Shown piece after piece: positions 53,985 through 62,830 of a DNA stretch of 64,000 nt; position 1 is the first letter of the stretch, and each line of letters starts with the position of its first letter. This stretch comes from Acidobacteria bacterium RIFCSPLOWO2_02_FULL_65_29. GTDB lineage: Bacteria; Acidobacteriota; Vicinamibacteria; Vicinamibacterales; CAVVIG01. Made by a program: the position numbers and the translations under genes. A model generated the notes under the pieces. It searched no databases. It was not told the DNA's origin and was given only the letters and a program-made list of their open reading frames with translations. The DNA lies in NCBI GenBank assembly GCA_001767435.1, contig MEKT01000153.1:18976-82975 (forward strand), in the 5' to 3' direction.

Positions 53985-54620
53985 CTAACTTTGAGTGCTC
54001 ACTTCTCGCTTCGGGTTGCTGACTCTTTCGGCAACCTGCTCAACCCGCGGCGTGCCGAGTTGGCTCAGTCTGCCCGCGACGTCGGCGCCGTGCGACGAAG
54101 GACGGACGCGCTTGTCGATGTCGAGAATGCGGCCGTCCTTGCCGACGAAAAACGTCCAACGCGACGGAAACCCAGTCGCGCCAAGCACGCCGTACGCACG
54201 CGCGACGGCCTTTCCCGGATCGCTCAGAATCGGATAGTCGATGCTCAGCGATCCCGCGAATGCCCGGTTCGTGTCGGGCGAATCGATGCTCGCGCCGAAA
54301 TACCGGACCTTGAATCCACCGAGCGCCCCGCGGCTGGACCCGATCGAGGCGCACTCCTTCGTGCAGCCGCCCGTGAACGCCTTGGGAAACCAGGCAATCA
54401 CCACCGTGTCGAGGTTCCGGAAATCGCGCAGCCGATACCATCGGCCGTCGGAACCGGGAAGCTCGAAGTCCGGCGCGGGATCGCCGGGCTTCAGCTGCAC
54501 GGCATCCCGCTCGCCTCGCCCCGTCGCCACGTTGACGAGGCCGACCATGGTGGCCGCGGCCGTCGTGGCAATCGTCCGCATCAGTCGCGCTGGTCCCATT
54601 CCCTGTTTGATCCGAGTCAT
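53985..54620 (-). CDS. Peroxiredoxin (BCP/AhpC-TSA type), membrane-anchored or exported
   Basis: A ~211-residue thiol peroxidase. The domain starts [51 protein letters not shown]; the two cysteines in GGCTKEC fit the BCP-type peroxidatic/resolving pair five residues apart. The N-terminus has a membrane or signal segment ([22 protein letters not shown]), unusual for cytoplasmic BCP, and suggests periplasmic localisation. The ATG at 54620 is chosen from several candidates. The last residues (PKREVSTQS) border degenerate repeat sequence. It would reduce hydroperoxides with thioredoxin-type electrons. Confidence 0.87.
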   Translation of the reverse strand: MTRIKQGMGPARLMRTIATTAAATMVGLVNVATGRGERDAVQLKPGDPAPDFELPGSDGRWYRLRDFRNLDTVVIAWFPKAFTGGCTKECASIGSSRGALGGFKVRYFGASIDSPDTNRAFAGSLSIDYPILSDPGKAVARAYGVLGATGFPSRWTFFVGKDGRILDIDKRVRPSSHGADVAGRLSQLGTPRVEQVAERVSNPKREVSTQS

Positions 54621-54790
54621 TCTAGTCAAGGGCCGCAGGTCCGCAGACTCCCCAGATTTCACTTTTTCAGTGGTGGTCCCTGGGTACTCCAAATTTGCGG
54701 ATCGGCGGGGCTTCCTCCGGGTTGTTCTATCCCCTTACGTTCTCTGAAGTTAGAAGGACTCAGAAGGACTACGATCGTGGCTTCTCGCTC

Positions 54791-55435
54791 TTGACTCTTC
54801 ACTTTCCTCAGTTTGTTTCCCGCCTCGAGGCGGCCCTGCGGGCGCCCCTACCCGGTCCAGCCGCCCAGGCGACCATGGCGCCTCAGCCGCCGCGCCTTTG
54901 GCCTGCAGGCTTCGATCGCGGCGCGATTCGCGATGCCGCCGGCCTTCTCCTGCTCTTCCCCATCGACCACCGGCCGCACGTCGTGCTCACGCTGCGCACC
55001 AGCACGCTCGAACGCCACGGAGGCCAGATATCGTTGCCCGGCGGCGCCGTCGATCCCGGTGAAACCTACGAGCAAACCGCCCTGCGCGAGGCGCGAGAGG
55101 AGATCGGTCTCGACCCGGAAGGCGTTCGCGTGCTGGGCGGCCTGACGCCGCTCGACGTGCATGTCAGCAGGTTTCGGCTTCACCCGATTGTGGCGGCCGC
55201 AGATCGGAGGCCGTCGCTGTCGCCCGCAGACAGCGAAGTTGCCCGCATGCTCGAGATTCCCATCGCACGTCTCGCGGATTCGACGAGCGTGACGTTCAAG
55301 ACGCTCACACGCGACGGGGCCGACGTGCGCGTGCCGGCGTTCCTCGTCGACGAGGCCGAGATCTGGGGCGCCACGGCGATGGTCCTGGCGGAGCTCCTGG
55401 CAGTGATATCTGGATTTGAGGATTTGAGGATTTGA
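54791..55435 (+). CDS. Nudix hydrolase, CoA pyrophosphatase type
   Basis: A ~214-residue cytoplasmic hydrolase. The CoA-pyrophosphatase prefix LERHGGQISLPGG directly precedes the Nudix box GGAVDPGETYEQTALREAREEIGL, which is the NudL/UPF0035 pattern; these enzymes split CoA and its derivatives. Downstream LGGLTPLDVHVSRFRLHPIVAA and VPAFLVDEAEIWGATAMVLAELL also fit. The start is uncertain: TTG 54791 (LTLHFPQFVSRLEAAL) is preferred, an ATG at 54875 (MAPQPP) is possible, and the ORF's earlier ATG at 54695 adds atypical sequence. The last residues GFEDLRI and the TGA stop are made by the GGATTTGA octamer array. Confidence 0.87.
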   Translation: MTLHFPQFVSRLEAALRAPLPGPAAQATMAPQPPRLWPAGFDRGAIRDAAGLLLLFPIDHRPHVVLTLRTSTLERHGGQISLPGGAVDPGETYEQTALREAREEIGLDPEGVRVLGGLTPLDVHVSRFRLHPIVAAADRRPSLSPADSEVARMLEIPIARLADSTSVTFKTLTRDGADVRVPAFLVDEAEIWGATAMVLAELLAVISGFEDLRI

Positions 55436-55459
55436 GGATTTGAGGATTTGAAGATTTGA
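55412..55459. repeat. GGATTTGA octamer array
   Basis: GGATTTGA five times and AGATTTGA once, in exact 8-bp period, followed by decayed copies. The Nudix TGA stop (55433-55435) is in the third unit. Same family as 6134-6240. The remaining gap to 55577 contains CACGAAA(A/C)CACGAAACCACGAAAC short repeats. Confidence 0.95.
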
Positions 55460-55577
55460 AGATGACGGATTCGACGAAGGTCTCATTCAGCCACGAAAAC
55501 ACGAAACCACGAAACAAGAGTTGCTGTTTTCTTCGTGACTTCGCGCCTTCGTGGCGACCGTGCGCGTAACCTCGCTT

Positions 55578-56996
55578 CTAGTTGTCGTAATACAGATAGA
55601 ACTCGTACGGATGCGGGCGCAGCCGGAGGGGATCGATCTCCGTATCACGCTTGTACGAGATCCACGTGTCGATGAGATCGTCGGTGAACACGCCGCCCTG
55701 GGTCAGGAACTTGTGGTCCTTCTCGAGAGCGTCGATCGCCTCTGCGAGCGAGCCCGGCGTGGTGCGGACGCCCTGCGAGGCCATTTCCGCGTGGGTCATG
55801 TGATAGATGTCGCGATCGAGAGGCTTTCCTGGATCGATCCTGTTCTTGATGCCGTCGAGCATGGCCATGAGCATCGCCGACCAGGCGAGGTAGCCGTTGC
55901 AGCTCGGATCGGGGCAGCGGAACTCGAGGCGTTTCGCCTTCGGACTCTTCGAGTACATCGGGATGCGAATCGACGCGGAACGGTTGCGCGCTGACAGCGC
56001 CAGGTTGACCGGCGCCTCGAAGCCCGGCACGAGACGGCGATACGAATTGGTCGTCGGCGCGGCGAAGGCAAGGATAGCCGGCGCATGCTTGAGCAGGCCT
56101 CCCGCCGCGTGCAACCCGATGTTGCTCAGCCCCGCGTAGCCGCCGCCCGCGAACAGCGGTTTACCGCCCTTCCAGAGCGACGTGTGGGAGTGCATGCCAC
56201 TGCCGTTGTCCTCGAAGATCGGCTTGGGCATGAACGTCACCGTCTTGCCATGGCGCTTCGCGACGTTCTTGCAGATGTACTTGTACCACATGAACTGATC
56301 GGCCATCTTGAGCAGCGGCTGGAACTCCATGTCGATCTCGCTCTGGCCCGCCGTCGCCACTTCATGGTGATGCGCCTCGACCACGATGCCGATCTTGCGC
56401 ATTTCATCGACCATCTCGCCGCGCAGATCGTGGAAGGTGTCGGTCGGACTCACGGGGAAGTACCCGCCCTTGAAGCTCGGCTTGTAGCCCAGGTTCGGCT
56501 CCTCGTGGCGGGCCGTGTTCCACGCCCCTTCCGCTGAATCGATCTCGTAGTAGCCGCGGTGCTGGTTCTGCTCGTAGCGGACCTCGTCGAAGATGAAGAA
56601 CTCGGGCTCCGGTCCGATATAGCAGGTGTCGGCGACGCCGGTCTCCTTGAGGTACGCCTCGGCCTTGCGCGCGACGTGCCGCGGATCGCGGCTGAAGTCC
56701 TTGCCCGTCACCGGATCCACCACGTTGGCGATGACGCTCACGGTCGGCTTCGCAAAAAACGGATCGAGGCGCCCCGTCGCCGGATCCGGGATCGCGAGCA
56801 TGTCGGATTCGTGGATGCCCATCCAACCCCTGATGGACGAGCCGTCGAACCCCAAGCCATCCTTGAAGGTGCCCGCGTCCCAGAGATCGATCGGGTAGGA
56901 GCAGTGCTGCCAGGTCCCCAGCATGTCCACGAACTTGAGGTCCACCATATCCGCGTTGTGCTTCTTGGCGAATTTGAGAAAGTCGTCGGGTGTCAT
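55578..56996 (-). CDS. glnA: Glutamine synthetase, type I
   Basis: A 472-residue GSI enzyme that makes glutamine from glutamate, ammonia and [74 protein letters not shown], the ATP site [28 protein letters not shown] and [35 protein letters not shown] are all intact. The Tyr in [14 protein letters not shown] aligns with the adenylylated Tyr397 of enteric GlnA, so covalent control is possible. The start ATG at 56996 follows GAGGAGC; the 86-residue upstream extension of the ORF is not family-like. It is divergent from amtB. Confidence 0.97.
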   Translation of the reverse strand: MTPDDFLKFAKKHNADMVDLKFVDMLGTWQHCSYPIDLWDAGTFKDGLGFDGSSIRGWMGIHESDMLAIPDPATGRLDPFFAKPTVSVIANVVDPVTGKDFSRDPRHVARKAEAYLKETGVADTCYIGPEPEFFIFDEVRYEQNQHRGYYEIDSAEGAWNTARHEEPNLGYKPSFKGGYFPVSPTDTFHDLRGEMVDEMRKIGIVVEAHHHEVATAGQSEIDMEFQPLLKMADQFMWYKYICKNVAKRHGKTVTFMPKPIFEDNGSGMHSHTSLWKGGKPLFAGGGYAGLSNIGLHAAGGLLKHAPAILAFAAPTTNSYRRLVPGFEAPVNLALSARNRSASIRIPMYSKSPKAKRLEFRCPDPSCNGYLAWSAMLMAMLDGIKNRIDPGKPLDRDIYHMTHAEMASQGVRTTPGSLAEAIDALEKDHKFLTQGGVFTDDLIDTWISYKRDTEIDPLRLRPHPYEFYLYYDN

Positions 56997-57247
56997 AGGC
57001 ACGCTCCTCGATCGGTTCACTGGCGGTTCACTGGGAAGACGTCTTGCCGCCCCGTGGGAGGCCGAAGGATAGCACAGTCCAGGAAAGCCATGACTGTGCG
57101 AAATACACACTATTATTGCATCAATTTGTCTTCCATGGCCAGTTATCGTGCTCGCAGAGCAACTTATCCTGCTAATTATGCACGAAACGAAGGATCCGGC
57201 ACGCTCCGGGCAAACCGGCGATGGACATGGCCCCGGTTCGTCACACG

Positions 57248-57276
57248 TCGACAATACTGTCGCTTATGCTTAATAT
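57248..57276 (+). promoter_or_regulatory. Predicted sigma-70 promoter of amtB
   Basis: TCGACA (57248-57253, five of six positions of TTGACA) and TAATAT (57271-57276) are separated by exactly 17 bp. Transcription would start near 57283, giving a leader of about 110 bases with a clear ribosome site (GAGGTGAG) before the ATG. Confidence 0.55.
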
Positions 57277-57290
57277 CGACAACGTTGTCG
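57249..57290. promoter_or_regulatory. Two operator-like dyads CGACA-N4-TGTCG around the amtB promoter
   Basis: CGACA-ATAC-TGTCG (57249-57262) overlaps the -35 hexamer; CGACA-ACGT-TGTCG (57277-57290, extended to a 16-bp perfect palindrome) covers the predicted start site. The centres are 28 bp apart. Both arms are identical in the two sites, the pattern of a dimeric repressor; the regulator is unknown. Confidence 0.6.
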
Positions 57291-57395
57291 ATTCGAGAAT
57301 CGGACCTTGCCATCCAACCGGGCAGAAATTCCCAAGAATTTCGTCGGTCCGGGCGGACCCACCCTCCGGGAATTCAATCTTTCACGAGGTGAGCC

Positions 57396-58619
57396 ATGAA
57401 CCAGGCCGACACAGCATGGATGCTGATCGCGACCGCGCTGGTGCTGCTGATGACGCCCGCGCTCGCGTTCTTCTACGGCGGGCTCGTCCGCTCCAAGAAC
57501 GCGCTGAACACCATGATGATGAGCTTCATCTCGTTGGGGTTCGTGGGCGTCGCGTGGGCCGTCATTGGATATTCGCTGGCCTTCGCGCCGGGTAACAACT
57601 GGATCGGAGACACGTCGCGGGTGCTGCTGAACGGCGTCGGCCTCGAAGCGCAGGGCTCCATTCCCCACGTGCTCTTCATGTGCTATCAGGCCACGTTCTG
57701 CATCATCACGGCCGCGCTCATTTCGGGCGCCATCGTCGAGCGGATGCGCTTCTCGGCCTACGTCGTGTTCATCACGCTCTGGGCGCTGGTCGTCTACAGC
57801 CCGATCGCGCATTGGGTGTGGGGTGGGGGCTGGCTGGCCGACATGGGCGCGCTCGACTTCGCGGGCGGCACCGTGGTGCATGTGAACGCGGGCATTGCCG
57901 CGCTGGTCGCCGCGCTGTGCGTGGGCAAGCGGCGCGACTTCAAATCGTCAGCGCTTTTGCCGCACAACGTGCCGTTCGCGCTACTCGGCGCGGGGCTGCT
58001 CTGGTTCGGCTGGTTCGGGTTCAACGCCGGCAGCGCGCTCGCGGCCAGTCCCATTGCCGGGCTGGCCTTCACCACGACCATGCTCGCCCCGGCCGGGACG
58101 CTCGTCGCGTGGACGCTGCTCGACATCATGCGCACGGGCAAGCCGACCGCGGTCGGGGCGGCCACGGGCATCGTCGTCGGGCTGGTCGCCGTCACGCCGG
58201 CGGCCGGCTTCATCGGCCCGATGAGCGCGATCGCCCTGGGGTTCATCGCGGCGGTCCCCAGCTATTACGGACTTCTGTGGCGCGCGAAGACCAACCTCGA
58301 CGACTCGCTGGACGTGGTAGCCGCGCACGGCGTCGGCGGCACAGTGGGAGCATTGCTGACGGGCGTGTTCGCACAAAAAAGCCTCAACGGCATCGCCGAC
58401 GGCCTGCTCTTCGGCAACCCCGGACAGCTGGCGACGCAAGCCATCGCCGTCGCCGCCGTCGTCGTGTACAGCGGAGTCGTCAGTTTCATCCTGTTGAAAG
58501 CCATCGGCCTGGTCTTGCCGCTCACGGCGAGCGGAGATGATCAGAACCTGGGAATGGACGTGTCGCTGCACGGCGAAGAAGCGTACGTCCACGCCGGCGG
58601 ATCCAGTTCGACGAGATAG
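57396..58619 (+). CDS. amtB: Ammonium transporter Amt
   Basis: A 407-residue inner-membrane ammonium channel with 11 helices. MNQADTAWMLIATALVLLMTPALAFFYGGLVRSKNALNTMMMSF opens the protein; the twin-histidine pore residues lie in FAGGTVVHVNAGIAALVAAL and AAHGVGGTVGALLTGVF. No signal peptide is predicted beyond the first helix, unlike E. coli AmtB. The gene is divergent from glnA, fitting nitrogen-controlled co-regulation, but no glnK (PII) gene follows; the next gene is a topoisomerase subunit. Confidence 0.95.
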   Translation: MNQADTAWMLIATALVLLMTPALAFFYGGLVRSKNALNTMMMSFISLGFVGVAWAVIGYSLAFAPGNNWIGDTSRVLLNGVGLEAQGSIPHVLFMCYQATFCIITAALISGAIVERMRFSAYVVFITLWALVVYSPIAHWVWGGGWLADMGALDFAGGTVVHVNAGIAALVAALCVGKRRDFKSSALLPHNVPFALLGAGLLWFGWFGFNAGSALAASPIAGLAFTTTMLAPAGTLVAWTLLDIMRTGKPTAVGAATGIVVGLVAVTPAAGFIGPMSAIALGFIAAVPSYYGLLWRAKTNLDDSLDVVAAHGVGGTVGALLTGVFAQKSLNGIADGLLFGNPGQLATQAIAVAAVVVYSGVVSFILLKAIGLVLPLTASGDDQNLGMDVSLHGEEAYVHAGGSSSTR

Positions 58620-58708
58620 CGTCGGGACGCCGCGCCGTTGCCGCTTCGAAGCGGTGACCTGCTGATCGCGCAGGAGAGCGGAGCTCACGAGGGGCGCTTC
58701 TGACCTCG

Positions 58709-61183
58709 ATGCCGCGGTACAATGTCGGCGCCTTGGCGAAACGAAAGAGCCCTTCCGTTCAGTCGCTGTTCGACAACCTCGAAACCGCCGACGCGACGCA
58801 CGTGGGCAAGGACGCTGCGATCCGCGCGTCCCTGCTCGGCGGCGGCAACGGCGGCGGCGTGGATCGCGTCGCCCTCCACGAGGCCGCGCAGTCGCGGTAC
58901 CTGAACTACGCGCTGTCCGTCATCACCGCGCGCGCGCTGCCCGACGTGCGCGACGGGCTCAAGCCGGTCCAGCGCCGCATCCTCTATACGATGTGGCAGC
59001 AGAACCTCACCGCCGACGTCAAGCATCGTAAGTGCGCAAAGGTGGTCGGCGACGTCATGGGTAGCTACCATCCCCACGGCGACTCGGCGCTGTATGAGAC
59101 GCTCGTGCGCATGGCGCAGCCCTTCTCGCTCAGGAACCCGCTGGTCGACGGATCGGGCAACTTTGGATCGCTCGACGGCGACAGCGCGGCGGCCATGCGC
59201 TACACCGAATGCCGTCTGGCCCGGATCAGCGACGAGATGCTGGCCGAGATCGAGCAGGCGACGGTTCCGTTCCGGCCGAACTACGACGGGACCAAGACCG
59301 AGCCCGTCGTTCTGCCGGCGCGGATTCCCAATCTGCTCGTCAACGGCACGACCGGCATCGCCGTCGGTATGGCGACCAACATTCCGCCGCACAACCTCGT
59401 GGAGGTGTGCACGGCGCTCGTCAAGCTCCTCGACAACGAGGACATCGGCAACACGCAGCTCTGCCGATACATCAAGGGGCCCGACTTTCCGACCGGCGGC
59501 CAGATTCTGAATTCGTCGGAGGAGCTGAGGCAGATCTACCGGTCGGGCTCTGGCAGCGTCCGGCTGCGCGGCACCTGGGACATCGGCCCGGACACTCGCT
59601 CGACCAAGACGATCTACATCGAGAGCATTCCGTATTCGGTCAACAAGTCGCAGCTGGTCGAACGCATCGCCGACGTGGTGCTCAGCCGCAAGCTGCCTCC
59701 GCTCCTCGACGTGAAGGACCTCTCGACGGAGGACGTGCGCATCGCGATCGAGATGAAAAAGGACGCCGACGAGAAGATGGTGATGGCGTACCTCTTCAAG
59801 CACACGCCGCTCCAGATCAACTTCGCCGTGAACCTGACGTGCCTCATCCCGACGGAGAACCCGGATGTCGGGCGTCCTGAACGGCTCGATCTCAAACAGA
59901 TCCTGTGGCACTTCCTGCACTTCCGGCTCGAGGTCGTCACCCATCGCCTCGAGCACGAGCTGGCGGCGCTCAAGAAGCGCGTCCACATCCTCGAAGGGTT
60001 CGAGACCGTTTTCGACGCGCTCGACGAGATCATCCGGATCATCCGTAAGTCGGACGGCAAGGCCGACTCGGCCGAGAAAATCATGGCGCGGTTCGAGCTC
60101 GACGCCGAACAGACCGACGCGATCCTCGAGCTGAAAATCTATCGGCTCGCCCGCCTCGAAATTCTGATCATTCGACAGGAGCTCGAGGAGAGACGCAAGC
60201 GCGCGCGCCAGATCAGCGCGTTGTTGAAGGACGAAGACAGCCGCTGGGCGCTGGTGCGCGCCGAGCTCGAGGACGTCGCGCAGCGCTACGGCGACAAACG
60301 CCGGACGCTCATCGAAAGCGATTCTGGCGAAACCGAATACACACCCGACGACTTCATCGTCGAGGAAGACAATGTCGTGATCGTGTCGCGCGACGGCTGG
60401 GTGAAGCGGCAGAGGGAGGTCAAGGACCTCTCGACCACCAGGCTGCGGGAAGGCGACTTGGTGCTCGCGGCGTTTGCCGGCAGCACGCGCGCGACCTCGG
60501 TGTTCTTCTCGAACTTCGGCGTGGCATATTCCTGCCGCATCATCGATGTGCCGGCGTCGACCGGTTACGGAGAGCCGATTCAGAAACAGTTCAAGCTGAA
60601 GGACGGCGAGAGAATCGTTGCGGCCCTGAGCCTCGACCCGCGGGCCGCGGGTCAGATCGTGCCGACACCCTCGCCGCGGCGTGGCCCCGAGAGTGGACGC
60701 GACGAGGCGGCGCCGGTGCACGCGGTGGCGGTCACGAGCGACGGCTACGCGCTCAGGTTCGGCCTCGACGGCTTCGTCGAACCCAGCACGCGGACCGGAC
60801 GCCGGTTCGCGCGCCCCGCCAAGGGCGCCGACGTGCTCGGCGTGGCGCGCTTCACGGGCCGCGAGGTGCTCATCGCCGCAACCGCGACCGCGCGCGGCAT
60901 TCTCGCGAATGCCGCTGACGTGAACTTCCTCTCCGGGCCGGGAAAGGGCGTGCTGCTCATCAAGCTCGGGAAAGACGATCGTGTCATCGGCTTTATCGCC
61001 TCGAGCGGCGATCGGGACCTGCTGACGGTCGAAACGACGCGCGGGGCCGAGCAGACGATCAGCACCGCAAAATACGACGTGACCGGCCGTGGCGGCAAGG
61101 GCCGCGAGCTCCTGCAGCGCGGCGGCTTCGCACGAGTCGTGTGGCCGACGCCGGAAGCGCCTCCGCCGCTTGGCACGGCGTAG
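58709..61183 (+). CDS. parC: DNA topoisomerase IV (gyrase-type) subunit A
   Basis: An 824-residue type IIA topoisomerase A subunit. [65 protein letters not shown], the catalytic tyrosine in [19 protein letters not shown], and the coiled coil [22 protein letters not shown] are typical. The C-terminal beta-pinwheel lacks a canonical GyrA box (QRRGGRG); only [11 protein letters not shown] resembles it, so ParC is more likely than GyrA. The ATP-binding subunit gene is not adjacent. TACAAT at 58718-58723, a good -10 match, lies inside the annotated start region, so the real start may be the TTG at 58733. It is the only replication-type gene in this part of the window. Confidence 0.88.
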   Translation: MPRYNVGALAKRKSPSVQSLFDNLETADATHVGKDAAIRASLLGGGNGGGVDRVALHEAAQSRYLNYALSVITARALPDVRDGLKPVQRRILYTMWQQNLTADVKHRKCAKVVGDVMGSYHPHGDSALYETLVRMAQPFSLRNPLVDGSGNFGSLDGDSAAAMRYTECRLARISDEMLAEIEQATVPFRPNYDGTKTEPVVLPARIPNLLVNGTTGIAVGMATNIPPHNLVEVCTALVKLLDNEDIGNTQLCRYIKGPDFPTGGQILNSSEELRQIYRSGSGSVRLRGTWDIGPDTRSTKTIYIESIPYSVNKSQLVERIADVVLSRKLPPLLDVKDLSTEDVRIAIEMKKDADEKMVMAYLFKHTPLQINFAVNLTCLIPTENPDVGRPERLDLKQILWHFLHFRLEVVTHRLEHELAALKKRVHILEGFETVFDALDEIIRIIRKSDGKADSAEKIMARFELDAEQTDAILELKIYRLARLEILIIRQELEERRKRARQISALLKDEDSRWALVRAELEDVAQRYGDKRRTLIESDSGETEYTPDDFIVEEDNVVIVSRDGWVKRQREVKDLSTTRLREGDLVLAAFAGSTRATSVFFSNFGVAYSCRIIDVPASTGYGEPIQKQFKLKDGERIVAALSLDPRAAGQIVPTPSPRRGPESGRDEAAPVHAVAVTSDGYALRFGLDGFVEPSTRTGRRFARPAKGADVLGVARFTGREVLIAATATARGILANAADVNFLSGPGKGVLLIKLGKDDRVIGFIASSGDRDLLTVETTRGAEQTISTAKYDVTGRGGKGRELLQRGGFARVVWPTPEAPPPLGTA

Positions 61184-61369
61184 ACGACATGCCCGTGAAG
61201 GCACGCCTGGACAGGTACGGTAGAATGGCTGTGCTTCGGCGCACGCCCGGCGTCCAAACGCTGCGAACGATGGCTGGTTTCGGCCAGCTGCCGCGAATGA
61301 CCAGCCTGGCTTCGGCATCCTGCCACCGCTGAGCGCTTGTCTGCATCCACATTCACAAGGAAATCTGTC

Positions 61370-62815
61370 TTGACCCAGCACGAACGCGTCAACAACATCG
61401 CCGTTTTCATCGACTTCGACAACATCGAGATCGGCGTCCGAACCACCCTCGGCGAGCACTTCGACATCGGCACGGTTCTCGAGGCGCTCAAGGAGCGCGG
61501 CGAGGTCGTCACGAAAATCGCGTATGCCGACTGGACCCGCGCCGGCGAGTACAGCCGCGCGCTCACGCAGCACGCCATCCGCCTGGTACAACGCAACCTC
61601 ACGCCCGGCGGCGACAAGAACGGCGCCGATATCAACCTCGCGCTCGACGCGCTGGAGATGGCGTTCACGCACCCCCATATCAACGCGTACGTGATCGTCG
61701 GCGGCGACAGCGATTTTCTGTCGCTCGTCGAGAAGTTGAAACAGTACGACAAGAAGGTCTTCGTCGTGGGCGGCCGGGCGTTTACGAGCGTTATCCTGCA
61801 GAGGAACTGCCACGAGTTCATCGCCTACGAGAATCTCACCCGGAAGCCGCCTGCCCGCACCGGCCGGCCGGGCGCGCCTGCCGCGGCGGCCTCCGCCACG
61901 GCGCCGATCACTCAGGCGTTCCCGCTCGTCAGGCGCGCGCTGAAGATTCTCGCGGATCGGGAAGTCACGCCCCAGACGGGGCTCCTCAAGAGCACGCTGC
62001 TGCAGCTCGATTCCACGTTCTCGGAGCGTAACTACGGCGCCTCGTCGTTCCTGGATTTCGCCGAGAAGCTCGCACAGGCCGGCCTCGTGCAGCTCAAGCA
62101 CTCGGGCCGCAGCGTGATGGTGGAGCTCAACCCGCAGTCGGCCGACGAAGGCGATCCGACCCCGTCGCAAGCGGTCGCGAGCCCCACGTTACCCGACACG
62201 GCATCGACGCCGTCCCCACCCCCAGCCCCTTCCGGGGCCCCCGTGGCCGAGCTGCCAGCGCAGGCGGGCACGATGGCCGACGGTGTGGCGCTCACCGGCC
62301 GGCTGCTGGCCTCAGCGGTGAATGCGCGCTGGCCCATGTATCTGCGCAACGTGAAGCAGATTCTCCGAGCCGGCGGATTCGACGAGCGGCGTTATGGCTT
62401 CAATGGAATGATCGACCTCCTGCGCGCGTGCCAGCGGGAAGGGTTCGCGCGCATGGAGCGCGACCACCGCGGCGGTCTTCGCGTCTTTCAGGGCGCAGCG
62501 CTCACCCAGGCGGCCGCCCCGCCTCCGAGCGACATCGACGTTGCTCAACCGGTCGACGCCGTCGCGCCGGACATCGTCTCTGCGCCGGACGTCGTCTCTG
62601 CCGCGGAGAACTTCCAGGAGACCGACGGGGTCGAACCCGACGTGGACGTTGACGTTATTGGGATCGCCGGCCGGGAGATCGTGGACACGACGGCGGAACT
62701 GCTGGGGAGGGCGACGGGCAAGCGGCGGGCGCGATCGGCCGTCTCGCCAAAAGCCGCGCCCAAGAGGCGGCGCGCGAACAGTCGCCAGTCGCCAGTCGGC
62801 AGTCGACAGTCATAG
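61370..62815 (+). CDS. NYN-domain protein with OST-HTH/LOTUS domains
   Basis: A 481-residue protein. The N-terminal NYN domain (PIN-like RNase fold) shows NIAVFIDFDNIEIG, DKNGADINLALDALEM and YVIVGGDSDFLSLVEKLK, i.e. the acidic residues expected for metal-dependent RNA cleavage. Two OST-HTH/LOTUS-type winged helices follow (PLVRRALKILADREVTPQTGLLKSTLLQLDSTFSERNYGASSFLDFAEKLAQAGLVQL and LLASAVNARWPMYLRNVKQILRAGGFDERRYGFNGMIDLLRACQREGFARM), linked by a P/A-rich spacer. A role in RNA processing or surveillance is known for such proteins in general. TTG 61370 is chosen because AAGGAA lies 8 bases upstream. The last residues (SRQSPVGSRQS) are coded by a CAGTCGN array. Confidence 0.85.
   Translation: MTQHERVNNIAVFIDFDNIEIGVRTTLGEHFDIGTVLEALKERGEVVTKIAYADWTRAGEYSRALTQHAIRLVQRNLTPGGDKNGADINLALDALEMAFTHPHINAYVIVGGDSDFLSLVEKLKQYDKKVFVVGGRAFTSVILQRNCHEFIAYENLTRKPPARTGRPGAPAAAASATAPITQAFPLVRRALKILADREVTPQTGLLKSTLLQLDSTFSERNYGASSFLDFAEKLAQAGLVQLKHSGRSVMVELNPQSADEGDPTPSQAVASPTLPDTASTPSPPPAPSGAPVAELPAQAGTMADGVALTGRLLASAVNARWPMYLRNVKQILRAGGFDERRYGFNGMIDLLRACQREGFARMERDHRGGLRVFQGAALTQAAAPPPSDIDVAQPVDAVAPDIVSAPDVVSAAENFQETDGVEPDVDVDVIGIAGREIVDTTAELLGRATGKRRARSAVSPKAAPKRRRANSRQSPVGSRQS
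62779..62813. repeat. CAGTCGN heptamer array at the end of the NYN gene
   Basis: CAGTCGC, CAGTCGC, CAGTCGG, CAGTCGA, CAGTCAT, in exact 7-bp period, encoding the protein's tail; the TAG stop overlaps the last base of the array. The next gene is convergent and ends 16 bp later. Confidence 0.93.
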
Positions 62816-62830
62816 AGGGCGGATTGCGGT

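Larger units (their letters stand above)
57000..57395. promoter_or_regulatory. Divergent control region of glnA and amtB
   Basis: No gene is seen in these 396 bp. The region is noticeably AT-richer than its surroundings. A perfect 8-bp dyad GCACAGTC-N12-GACTGTGC (57072-57099) lies on the glnA side, and two CGACA-N4-TGTCG dyads lie on the amtB side (separate entries). Confidence 0.7.

Noticed and set aside
56997-57254. 86-residue N-terminal extension of glutamine synthetase
   Set aside because: Not found in GSI enzymes, has a weak codon pattern and overlaps the regulatory region; GAGGAGC precedes the ATG at 56996.
58685-62170. 1161-residue minus-strand ORF opposite the topoisomerase and NYN genes
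   Set aside because: GC-rich mirror of two real plus-strand genes with clear motifs; crosses both gene boundaries.
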